Below, one piece after another: positions 1 through 6,878 of a stretch of 17,093 nucleotides of DNA. Positions within the stretch are counted from its first letter, which is position 1; every line of letters begins with the position of its first letter. Under the pieces are notes generated by a model. The model was given only the letters and a program-made list of their open reading frames with translations. It was not told the origin of the DNA and did no database searches. The DNA comes from Desulfobacteraceae bacterium (GTDB lineage Bacteria; Desulfobacterota; DSM-4660; Desulfatiglandales; Desulfatiglandaceae). The position numbers and the translations under genes were made by a program. The DNA lies in NCBI GenBank assembly GCA_030642205.1, contig DAOWOF010000021.1:1-17093 (forward strand), read 5' to 3'.

Positions 1-137
1 TAAACGGTGTTGAGCAAGCTGCAATAGCTATTGAGGATGTTACGGTCCAGGCTGAAAAAACAAAAACAAGTTCTGATATAGTCCTTAAAACCGCAGATGC
101 ATTATTTGATATGGCAATAAAAGTAGAACGTATTTAA
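1..137 (+). CDS. C-terminal end of a probable methyl-accepting chemotaxis protein (partial)
   Basis: The frame starting at base 3 is open from the window edge and ends at TAA 135-137, giving 44 residues. It is predicted to be one amphipathic helix: alanine-rich, with the pattern I-x-x-V-x-x-x-A-x-x-T followed by V-L-x-x-A-x-x-L-x-x-x-A-x-x-V. That is the usual last part of the cytoplasmic coiled-coil hairpin of chemoreceptors, just after the methylation helix. A chemoreceptor of this type would signal to CheA/CheW at the membrane. The rest of the gene lies outside the window, so the ligand domain and membrane segments cannot be seen. It converges on the minus-strand gene that ends at 324. Another coiled-coil protein cannot be excluded. 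Confidence 0.5.
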   Translation, partial: NGVEQAAIAIEDVTVQAEKTKTSSDIVLKTADALFDMAIKVERI

Positions 138-323
138 ATCCGCCAGAACGAAAATCTTCCTCATTCATATGCTGAAGTCTGGGAATAAGGGGTAGAAAGT
201 TTCATGATGTGGTGATATTTTACTATTAATTTATTATGGCTTCTATAATATTTTCTATAGATGGAATTTAAAGAAAGATATCTAACAAAATGGAGCCTGA
301 AAAGATATGAAAAAAGCTTCCAA

Positions 324-2030
324 TCAGGGTTCAATCCATATATGTTTTGAAAACCGGCTATCTAAATCATTAACAGAAACCCACTTATATTCAGCGTCAA
401 AATCATCCCAGATCAAGGCAAGTGCCTCTTTCAGGTCTTCAAATATTGTATCCAGGTCTGAAACGAAACCCATAAATGTATCAACAAAAGCCTTCTTTTG
501 CTTGCTCATAGAAAATGGCGGCCCAGCCTTTTCTAAACGAAGTGTAGTAAATAATTCCTTTGCCTGATCCTGAGAAATGGCAAGAAATTCAGGTTTCAAT
601 TTTAAGAGTTTTCGAGCCCAATAGTTGAAAAGCAAGGGATAAAAGGTTGCCTGTTCCTCCAATAATATCCCATCATTTAATAAATATCCCGGTACCATTA
701 TTTCTATAAGCCTATCCAAAGCCATAAGATAATGAACAATCTCAGTGCACCCTTCTAATTCTCTGATTTTTTGAAAATCATGAGATTCTTCAATCGCAGC
801 ATTATAATGGGGTTTCTTTTCCATTAGAGCGCTAAGAGTTCTGCCCCATTTATCTCCCCAGAAATCAAAGTCAAGGGCATGTTTTTGAAACCAGCTCTTT
901 TTCAGGAAAGCCTCAGTCTCCCACTTCAGTTCCAGGACAAGACCAAAACCGACTCGAAAAATGGATACCAGAGAGTTGTTCCGAAGAATGCTTGTCGCGT
1001 ATGGAATATCGTTTCCACACTTATACTCAAGGGCAAGACTGATATAACCCATGGCCTTATCACAAATCGTAAGCAGGGTCTCAATTTCGTCAACTGCTAA
1101 CCCGTCAGCAACTAAAAGCTGGTTACAAAGTCCTGCAAGTTCCAAACGTATCCGATCTTCAAACAAAGGATCTCCTTGTTGGAATATATTCTTAAATAAA
1201 ATATTATTTTGATCTGTGTGATAAAGTGATGAGACAGGGATCAAACCATGAAGGTCTTCATCATGAACAGCCTTTATTATCTCTCCATCAACTGCATCTG
1301 CTTTTAAAGTATCTGAACCTAGATACGCATATACTGCTATGGCCTCTTCAAAAGGAAGAAATCCATGTTCAGCCATCCTGATATTCCTGAAACGATACAT
1401 CTCCTCTTCTATTTCCGGAGGAATAACTCCGGCCAAACCCAGAAGGACTCTTTGATAGCGGTCATTATCTTTTTGGGCCATAGCTCTCAATATTCGTTCT
1501 ATTGTTTCCATCATGCCTTTTTCATTATTGATGATTTTGATATAAAACAGACCATCTAATGTGAAAAAATCATCTGGACAATCAAATTCATCATCTTCTC
1601 TAATTGCAACCTGGATACTTCTATAAAGGGATAAATAAAGCAGGTACTGACCTTTTGTATACAACCATTTAATTAGTTTCAAACTATCCGCTTGTTCAAG
1701 TTTTCCCAGCCATGTAAAGGTTTTATTCAGAGACAAAAGATCCTTGTCCCATATCTCCATATCCAGCAAGTACTGCCATTGTTCCTCTGAAGCCAGTTTA
1801 AGCAAAGGAAAACAATTATCATCGCCTGATTGCTTAATCAACCAATAGAAATCTTCATGAGAAATCCTTTTTACAATTTGCCCTGGTTTATCCTTATCAA
1901 GTATCCATTTAAGAATTTTACTTCCTGAACGTTGATAAAAGCCTTCATTTATTTCCATTTTATCATTTAAGGCATTATTTTTTTGATCATTAGGATATGA
2001 TTCACATTTACTATCAATGTCATTCCCCAA
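324..2030 (-). CDS. Large hypothetical protein resembling the DUF6178 family
   Basis: A 568-residue acidic protein with no signal peptide, membrane segment or enzyme motif that I can recognise. From memory it resembles DUF6178, a family of roughly this size found mainly in deltaproteobacteria. The early region reads as helix pairs such as FYWLIKQSGDDNCFPLLKLA and EQWQYLLDMEIWDKD, followed by a tryptophan-containing helix and a 'FLPFEEAIAVYAYL' segment; the whole looks alpha-helical and cytoplasmic. No function is known to me. The start is a TTG at 2028-2030, chosen because an AGGAG lies 8 bases upstream on the minus strand (about 2039-2043); the next in-frame ATG is 24 codons inside and has no such site. 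It reads toward the chemoreceptor end and lies downstream of trmL across a 179-base spacer with a repeat, so co-transcription is uncertain. Confidence 0.7.
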   Translation of the reverse strand: MGNDIDSKCESYPNDQKNNALNDKMEINEGFYQRSGSKILKWILDKDKPGQIVKRISHEDFYWLIKQSGDDNCFPLLKLASEEQWQYLLDMEIWDKDLLSLNKTFTWLGKLEQADSLKLIKWLYTKGQYLLYLSLYRSIQVAIREDDEFDCPDDFFTLDGLFYIKIINNEKGMMETIERILRAMAQKDNDRYQRVLLGLAGVIPPEIEEEMYRFRNIRMAEHGFLPFEEAIAVYAYLGSDTLKADAVDGEIIKAVHDEDLHGLIPVSSLYHTDQNNILFKNIFQQGDPLFEDRIRLELAGLCNQLLVADGLAVDEIETLLTICDKAMGYISLALEYKCGNDIPYATSILRNNSLVSIFRVGFGLVLELKWETEAFLKKSWFQKHALDFDFWGDKWGRTLSALMEKKPHYNAAIEESHDFQKIRELEGCTEIVHYLMALDRLIEIMVPGYLLNDGILLEEQATFYPLLFNYWARKLLKLKPEFLAISQDQAKELFTTLRLEKAGPPFSMSKQKKAFVDTFMGFVSDLDTIFEDLKEALALIWDDFDAEYKWVSVNDLDSRFSKHIWIEP

Positions 2031-2085
2031 AATTGTTGCTCCTGATTTTATAATGAGTTAGTGGACCTTGTTTTTTTAGCTACAG

Positions 2086-2116
2086 ATTAATGGACTCGTA
2101 AAAAGCCCATCAACAG
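2086..2116 (-). repeat. Type I palindromic repeat (reverse orientation)
   Basis: On the minus strand this reads CTGTTGATGGGCTTTTTACG followed by AGTCCATTAAT. It is the same unit seen at 4021-4053, 6141-6170, 6629-6659 and, decayed, 13714-13742. The two ends (TTGATGG and CCATTAA) pair into a short stem around an AT-rich loop. It sits in the spacer between trmL and the DUF6178-like gene, about 55 bases upstream of the latter's start. Confidence 0.75.
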
Positions 2117-2209
2117 ACAGCTGTCATGTCTGAGTGCAGCACGCACAGGCTGGCGGACAAGGTAGAATTGGATAAGATAGAGCCATTTGAATTTACCTGG
2201 TTATCAAGG

Positions 2210-2707
2210 TTAAAACAAATCCATATGATGGAGGTAATGATATGTCACTATCCCTACACAGGATGAAAGGTTTAGACTCCTGACCTTACCCCAGATAGGG
2301 ATAGAGAAACAAGGATATGAAGAAGTAATACCAGAAGGCAATCCCTTTGTTTCCTGACCAAACAAAAGATAATCACCACGAGATACATTGGCTTCCGGGT
2401 ATCTGGGACGTGCATGACGGCTAAAAGCAAAAAGACGTCTACCTGCATCCATGGCCTCACAAAACGATCGAAAATCCTGGTGATGACAAATATCCACTTC
2501 CTGCCAATAATCTAAACCAGCCCTCTTCAGGTGCTTATCATCAACCTTGAAGCCAAGTGGATGTATCAAATGCATTCTTACTTCAGCTGCCCCGCAAAGA
2601 CGGGCAATATTACCCGTATTAAATGGAATTTCCGGCTGAAATAGAACTATATTAAGATAAGGATCTTCAATTTTTCGATGCTTTATTTTATTTATATTAA
2701 ATAGCAT
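2210..2707 (-). CDS. trmL: tRNA (cytidine/uridine-34-2'-O)-methyltransferase TrmL
   Basis: A 165-residue SPOUT-class methyltransferase. TrmL (YibK) uses S-adenosylmethionine to methylate the ribose 2'-OH of the wobble base of tRNA-Leu isoacceptors and acts as a cytoplasmic dimer. All family blocks are visible: NIVLFQPEIPFNTGNIARLC (residues 19-38), the LGFKVDDKHLKRAGLDYW block (51-68), FGQETKGLP (116-124), and the knot segment IPIWGKVRSLNLS (136-148), including the R-S-L-N-L-S cofactor-binding stretch. E. coli TrmL is about 157 residues, so the protein is full length with roughly 15 extra N-terminal residues. ATG at 2705-2707 is the only standard start ahead of the domain, though the ribosome site before it is weak (AAAGATG). 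Flanking spacers both hold repeats, which suggests a separate transcript. Confidence 0.92.
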   Translation of the reverse strand: MLFNINKIKHRKIEDPYLNIVLFQPEIPFNTGNIARLCGAAEVRMHLIHPLGFKVDDKHLKRAGLDYWQEVDICHHQDFRSFCEAMDAGRRLFAFSRHARPRYPEANVSRGDYLLFGQETKGLPSGITSSYPCFSIPIWGKVRSLNLSSCVGIVTYHYLHHMDLF

Positions 2708-2796
2708 AATATGATGATATCATCTTTTCAGAAAATATTTTGGTGTATTTAAGGATGACATGAATCTGCTGATTAAGATACGAGGCCGAAATGACC

Positions 2797-2826
2797 TAAG
2801 GAGTTATCCGGAAATAAGTTGGACAA
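2797..2826 (+). repeat. Type III repeat (AAGGAGTTRTCC unit)
   Basis: This 30-base stretch, beginning TAAGGAGTTATCCGG and continuing AAATAAGTTGGACAA, matches the reverse complement of 9617-9646 at 26 of 30 positions. The unit contains its own partial palindrome (TTATCC...GGACAA). It lies upstream of trmL, in the spacer between that gene and the GAF-domain gene. The bases after it, ending ATTAACAGG, may be a decayed type I tip. Confidence 0.6.
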
Positions 2827-2922
2827 AAAGACCATTTATTAACAGGCTTGTTTATACCTGTTGCTGTGGATATTAGCTGAACACTTACCCAATTTTTTTA
2901 TAACAGCAATTAAAAATTATAT

Positions 2923-3465
2923 TCAAGCCACACCACATTCCCGCTCCCGCATATTATTTATAACAGCCCTATCAATAGCGAGGCAGCTTAACTCACCAAG
3001 ACTCTTTAATAATTCAATCTCATCATATGTCGGAATTTTTCTTGATGAAAAATAGACCCTTAAAATACTATACGTTGTATCATTTACTGTAAATGGTATA
3101 CCAATAACAGATCTTAATCCTTCTTCATAGGCCGCGTTTAAATTCTGGATCCTGGTATCGCTTTCAAAGTCATTGATAATGACAGTATCCCCCTGAATTA
3201 TTTCAGTAATGCTTTTGCCAAAATCAATTGCCCCTGAATCAAGATACTCTTTGCTAAGACCATAGCTCGCCACAGCCTTAAGATTAAAGGAGCCCTGCTC
3301 AAGTACCCTGATAGTGCTGCCTTTCCCTCCAGTTAATTCTGTGGCCAAAGATACAATAAAATACAGGCTGTCATTAAGATCATCATCATTGTAAAGCGCA
3401 TCAATTATCCTTACAAGAGAATAAAAATAAGCATCGAAGATATTATTGCCATTTAATCTGCCCAT
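2923..3465 (-). CDS. Free-standing GAF-domain protein
   Basis: A 180-residue soluble protein made almost entirely of one GAF fold (about residues 28-168). Visible landmarks are the N-terminal helix, the strand G-S-T-I-R-V-L, the A-V-A-S-Y-G-L-S-K-E-Y-L turn (65-75), the central I-I-N-D-F-E-S-D-T-R-I-Q stretch (96-107), a G-L-R-S-V-I-G-I-P strand (117-125), and a final helix ending A-I-D-R-A. GAF domains bind small ligands or cofactors or mediate dimerisation. No output domain is attached, so it probably acts by binding another protein. The ligand cannot be read from sequence. ATG at 3463-3465 has AAGG six bases upstream. It is divergent from the transketolase gene, and a nested inverted repeat lies about 35 bases upstream of its start. 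Confidence 0.8.
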   Translation of the reverse strand: MGRLNGNNIFDAYFYSLVRIIDALYNDDDLNDSLYFIVSLATELTGGKGSTIRVLEQGSFNLKAVASYGLSKEYLDSGAIDFGKSITEIIQGDTVIINDFESDTRIQNLNAAYEEGLRSVIGIPFTVNDTTYSILRVYFSSRKIPTYDEIELLKSLGELSCLAIDRAVINNMRERECGVA

Positions 3466-3500
3466 ACTACACCTTGAATCCTTATTAAAGCCGTTTATTT

Positions 3501-3657
3501 AAAACCCGAACAAAAGCTGCCTTTTCAAAGTCTGCATCAGATCATAATTTTAATCCTCAAAATACCCAATGTATTCCTGCGGTTAAAATTATGATCTTCC
3601 TTGATCTTGACAGATAAGTGCAGACTTCGAAAAATCATAATTTTCATTCAGACACTA
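3501..3657. repeat. Type II palindromic element, copy A (nearly complete, nested inverted repeats)
   Basis: Outer arms 3505-3536 and 3619-3654 are imperfect inverted repeats: the right arm reads TGCAGACTTCGAAAAATC and ends TTCATTCAGACAC, and the left arm is its diverged reverse complement. Inside them a second pair, 3540-3556 and 3581-3596 (GATCATAATTTTAATCC against GGTTAAAATTATGATC), is almost perfect. The core 3547-3589 matches the reverse complement of 15222-15265 closely. The whole could fold as one long cruciform or RNA hairpin. No coding capacity; it looks like a non-autonomous miniature element. Confidence 0.75.
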
Positions 3658-4020
3658 TTGAGATAAAAAAGTTTTGCTTTTTTATTCAGTATAACTTAAT
3701 TACTTTAAAATGCAAATTACAATCGATCCTAATCCGGATTTCTTATGGTACTTTTTCGCTTTACATTATTCTTTTCCAAGGCTATGAAAATATGCAATAG
3801 ATATTATCTTTATTTTTAGCAGATTTCAAAGCATTCACTTCTGCATAGATGCATCAGACTCAATTTTTAATACTCGACTGATGTTGGTTTCTATGATTGA
3901 TAACCGGGGGAAAAGTCCCTCTGCACCTTTTTCCTCAGCAGGGGAGAGATCTTCCCCTCCCCACAATTTGAAGTGAATTCAAATGCTCTCACCCACAGGC
4001 CGTGGCTTACCCATCCCTGG
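3658..4020. other. Non-coding spacer upstream of transketolase
   Basis: I see no convincing gene here: the open frames are short, AT-rich and low in complexity. Around 3945-3960 a GC-rich stretch contains GGGGAGAGATCTTCCCC, an imperfect palindrome without a following T-run, so it is not a typical intrinsic terminator. No riboswitch that I recognise and no clear sigma-70 promoter could be defined. The transketolase promoter is probably somewhere between here and 4090. Confidence 0.4.
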
Positions 4021-4053
4021 TCTGTTGATGAACTTTTTACGAGTCCATTATGA
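4021..4053 (+). repeat. Type I palindromic repeat upstream of transketolase
   Basis: Reads TCTGTTGATGAACTTTTTAC followed by GAGTCCATTATGA: the same unit as 6141-6170 with a few changes that weaken its stem. It ends about 50 bases before the transketolase start codon and therefore lies in its 5' leader or promoter. Confidence 0.7.
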
Positions 4054-4103
4054 TTAAACGTTTTGAATCTGCTTCTTTAAATTATTAGGAGCTTTAGTAA
4101 AAA

Positions 4104-6122
4104 ATGACAATAAAACTGGACGATTTGTGCGCAAACACAATTCGGATGCTCTCTGTTGACAGTATACAAAAGGCAAACTCCGGGCACCCCGGAATGCCCA
4201 TGGGAGCTGCTCCCATGAGCTATGTGTTATGGACTGAATTCTTAAAACATAATCCTTTAAACCCTGAATGGCCTGACAGGGATCGATTTATCCTGTCCGC
4301 CGGGCATGGATCAATGCTGCTTTACAGCCTCCTCCACCTCACAGGCTATGATCTTTCTTTAGATGAAATAAAAAACTTCAGGCAATGGCAAAGCAAAACT
4401 CCCGGCCATCCTGAACATTCTCTTACTCCAGGAATCGAAACAACAACAGGCCCTCTGGGCCAGGGTTTTGCTAATGGCGCAGGCATGGCTATTACCGAAC
4501 GATTTCTGGCTAGTTATTTTAATCGTCCCGGGCATACCATTGTTAACCATTATACATATGGTATAGTAGGAGATGGTGATCTAATGGAAGGAATCTCCCA
4601 TGAAGCGGCTTCTCTTGCAGGACATCTAAAACTTGGAAAGCTGATTTTTCTATACGACGACAACCATATCTCGATTGAAGGAAAAACAGACATTACATTT
4701 TCCGAAGATTGCAATGCCCGTTTCGAGGCCTACGGCTGGCATGTCCAAAAAGTAGAGGATGGGAATGACTACTCAGCCATAGCGACAGCTATCAGTCTGG
4801 CCCAAAAGGAGTCAACTAAACCATCATTAATAGCTATCCGCACACATATCGGATATGGCAGCCCCCACAAGCAGGACACCCCTTCGGCGCATGGCGAACC
4901 TCTTGGTCCGGATGAGATTAAACTTACCAAAGAAAGTTTAGGGTGGCCTGCTGAGCCTGCATTTCATATCCCGGAAGAGGCATTGAAAAAATTTCGGCAG
5001 GCCGTTGATAAAGGCCTGGATATGGAAAAACAATGGAAAGATAATCTACAGGAATATGCAAAGCAATATCCTGATCTTGCCAAAGAATGGAAAAACTGGA
5101 TGGCAGGAAAACTCCATGAAGACTGGCAAGAAAATCTAATCGCTTTTCCTCCAGATCAAAAAGGCCTTGCTACCAGAGCTGCATCCGGAGTTGTCCTGAA
5201 TGCCATAGCCCAGCGGTTGCCAAATTTATTGGGCGGTTCAGCTGACCTGGCTCCTTCAAACAAGACCGAAATAAAAGGAGAGGCCAATTTTCAGCATGAT
5301 AGTCCTCAAGGGCGTAATTTGCGATTTGGTGTCCGTGAGCATGGAATGGCCTCAATCTTAAACGGTATGGCCTTACATGGAGGCCTTATTCCCTATGGAG
5401 GAACATTCCTTATTTTTTCCGAATATATGCGCCCTGCTATTAGAATGGCGGCCCTTATGGGCATTCATGTCATCTATGTTTTCACCCATGACAGCATTGG
5501 AGTTGGTGAAGACGGCCCTACCCATCAGCCCATAGAACAACTGGCATCCCTTCGGGCTATTCCCAACCTGACGGTCATTAGACCATGTGACGCCAATGAG
5601 ACCATTGAGGCCTGGCAATGTGCTATTAAAACCACAAGCGGCCCAACAGCTCTGGCATTAACAAGACAAGGATTGCCAATATTGGATCGCGGTATATATT
5701 CCCCTGCAAATGGCTTGCACAAGGGAGCTTATATTCTTAGTGATGTACCTGATGGAACGCCAGAGCTGATTATCATAGCTAGTGGTTCTGAGGTAGAAAT
5801 TGCCCTGGAAGCAGCCCGGAACTTAAATGAGGATGGTAAAAAAGTCAGAGTTGTCAGCATGCCTTCATGGGAATTATTTGATAGGCAGCCAGAAGATTAT
5901 CAGAAAACAGTCCTTCCCCCTGAAATCATACATCGAATCGCTATTGAGGCGGGTGTCTCTCAGGGTTGGCATCGTTTCGTAGGAACTGATGGAATTGTAA
6001 TGGGAATTGACCATTTTGGAGCCTCCGCCCCTGCAAACACCCTTTACCGGGAATTCGGTCTTACCGCGGACAGAGTTATTGAAAACGCAAAAAAACTATT
6101 ATTACAATCAGGCAAGAAATAG
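4104..6122 (+). CDS. tkt: Transketolase
   Basis: A complete 672-residue transketolase. It is a thiamine diphosphate enzyme of the non-oxidative pentose phosphate pathway that moves two-carbon ketol units between sugar phosphates in the cytoplasm, usually as a dimer. Visible signatures: NSGHPGMPMG (25-34), GPLGQG (116-121), the cofactor motif GDGDLMEG (156-163) with the metal-ligand region DDNHIS (185-190), SAHG (261-264), the second-domain REHGM with catalytic Glu 412, FSEYMRPAIR (438-447), and GVGEDGPTHQPIEQL (466-480). Length matches the bacterial enzyme (about 660-670). ATG 4104 follows AGGAG at 4087-4091 with a longish 12-base spacing. It is a lone gene: no other pentose phosphate gene is beside it, and repeats bound it on both sides. 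Annotation as tkt is secure; activity in the Calvin cycle or not cannot be told. Confidence 0.97.
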   Translation: MTIKLDDLCANTIRMLSVDSIQKANSGHPGMPMGAAPMSYVLWTEFLKHNPLNPEWPDRDRFILSAGHGSMLLYSLLHLTGYDLSLDEIKNFRQWQSKTPGHPEHSLTPGIETTTGPLGQGFANGAGMAITERFLASYFNRPGHTIVNHYTYGIVGDGDLMEGISHEAASLAGHLKLGKLIFLYDDNHISIEGKTDITFSEDCNARFEAYGWHVQKVEDGNDYSAIATAISLAQKESTKPSLIAIRTHIGYGSPHKQDTPSAHGEPLGPDEIKLTKESLGWPAEPAFHIPEEALKKFRQAVDKGLDMEKQWKDNLQEYAKQYPDLAKEWKNWMAGKLHEDWQENLIAFPPDQKGLATRAASGVVLNAIAQRLPNLLGGSADLAPSNKTEIKGEANFQHDSPQGRNLRFGVREHGMASILNGMALHGGLIPYGGTFLIFSEYMRPAIRMAALMGIHVIYVFTHDSIGVGEDGPTHQPIEQLASLRAIPNLTVIRPCDANETIEAWQCAIKTTSGPTALALTRQGLPILDRGIYSPANGLHKGAYILSDVPDGTPELIIIASGSEVEIALEAARNLNEDGKKVRVVSMPSWELFDRQPEDYQKTVLPPEIIHRIAIEAGVSQGWHRFVGTDGIVMGIDHFGASAPANTLYREFGLTADRVIENAKKLLLQSGKK

Positions 6123-6140
6123 AAAAGACTGTCCCTTGGC

Positions 6141-6170
6141 CTGTTGATGGACTTTTTACAAGTCCATCAA
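6141..6170 (+). repeat. Type I repeat forming a perfect hairpin after transketolase, possible terminator
   Basis: TTGATGGACTT (6144-6154) and AAGTCCATCAA (6160-6170) pair perfectly over 11 bases around a TTTAC loop, starting 22 bases after the transketolase stop and followed by TTTTAAAG. This is the best-preserved copy of the unit. Its position suggests that it ends or protects the transketolase transcript, but the stem is AT-rich and the T-run is only four long, so strong intrinsic termination is not assured. Confidence 0.7.
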
Positions 6171-6628
6171 TTTTAAAGCAAAGAAAAATCAAAAATATTT
6201 TCTAGTTTGCAACCAGTAACTTATGAGACAGTAGTGCAACTGTTGGAATACATCTTTAAATGATTGAAAAAAATTCGATATACCTTTTATTGCGGATCTT
6301 GCTCTTCGAGAGAAGCAAATTCAACAGAATTACCGTCCCGTAATATCGAATATCCAGGAATAATAGAATCAGTTTGACAGTAATTAAGGTAAACTGTATA
6401 ATTTTTATGTCTAAGATAGTTTGCTTTGATAGTCTCGTAAATAGTCATTAAACTTTTCGGAAAAAGTTTTTGGTTGCGTTATCAGTTGAAACCATAGACA
6501 ATAGAATTACGAGTATCCTTATTTTAGGTTTCTTCCTTAAACCTTCCCAAATTCTTTTTCTCAATTATTGATAACTGAGTAAAAAATCAGAGTACCTTTT
6601 ATTCAGGCGGGGCTTATGCGCTCTTGGT
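6171..6628. other. AT-rich spacer with one possible small gene
   Basis: Apart from the minus-strand small frame at 6287-6448 I see no gene, RNA or recognisable site here. TATACCTTTTATT (about 6280) and GTACCTTTTATT (about 6593) are weakly similar, which is not enough to call a repeat. Confidence 0.35.
6287..6448 (-). CDS. Possible small protein of 53 residues, or remnant of a larger gene
   Basis: A minus-strand frame from ATG (6446-6448) to TAA (6287-6289) encodes a 53-residue peptide starting MTIYETIKANYL and ending FASLEEQDPQ. Its composition is balanced and protein-like (varied, not the lysine, asparagine and phenylalanine runs typical of random AT-rich frames), and the frame is open for about 11 codons before the ATG. 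No ribosome site stands out. I do not recognise a family. It may be a genuine small gene or the C-terminal remnant of a decayed one; its isolation among repeats favours a remnant. Confidence 0.3.
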   Translation of the reverse strand: MTIYETIKANYLRHKNYTVYLNYCQTDSIIPGYSILRDGNSVEFASLEEQDPQ

Positions 6629-6659
6629 CTGTTGATGGACTTGCTATGCGTCCATTAAT
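6629..6659 (+). repeat. Type I palindromic repeat
   Basis: Reads CTGTTGATGGACTTGCTATG followed by CGTCCATTAAT. GATGGAC and GTCCATT form the stem; the loop has diverged from the usual TTTTTACGA. It lies some 35 bases before the larger type IV element in the spacer between transketolase and the TPR gene. Confidence 0.7.
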
Positions 6660-6694
6660 ATTATATCAATCAGTCGATTATTTTTTTAAACATC

Positions 6695-6853
6695 ATTGAT
6701 GGCTCTGTAAAAAGTCAGTATTTTGGCGGTTTCGTAAAATATTCAAGGTCAAGGCTTATAAATCCTGAGGAATGATGCGTAGTTATCCTACTCCACCGTG
6801 ACTAAGGATGTAGTGTAACGCAGATATTGGACTTTTTACAAAACCGGCATCAT
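6695..6853. mobile_element. Type IV miniature inverted-repeat element
   Basis: The left tip GATGGCTCTGTAAAAAGTC (6698-6716) is an imperfect inverted copy of the right tip GACTTTTTACAAAACCGGCATC (6830-6851). The roughly 115 bases between have no open frame of note. The tips share GTAAAAAGTC with the type I hairpins, so type I may be fused or solo tips of this element. Size (about 160 bases), inverted ends and lack of a gene fit a non-autonomous miniature element. Its right end is about 25 bases before the TPR gene's ATG, so the TPR promoter must be in it or upstream of it. Confidence 0.55.
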
Positions 6854-6878
6854 TAACTAAAGTTAAAAGTGAGGTGAC

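Noticed and set aside
2861..3055. 64-codon plus-strand frame overlapping the GAF gene end
   Set aside because: Most of it is antisense to the GAF-domain gene and the product has no recognisable features.
3618..3800. 60-codon plus-strand frame in the spacer before transketolase
   Set aside because: It begins inside the type II repeat and is low-complexity, rich in Ile, Phe and Lys as in random AT-rich DNA.
3900..4090. Riboswitch in the transketolase leader
   Set aside because: I could not find a conserved thiamine-pyrophosphate or other riboswitch core; the only structure is the type I repeat and a GC-rich imperfect palindrome.
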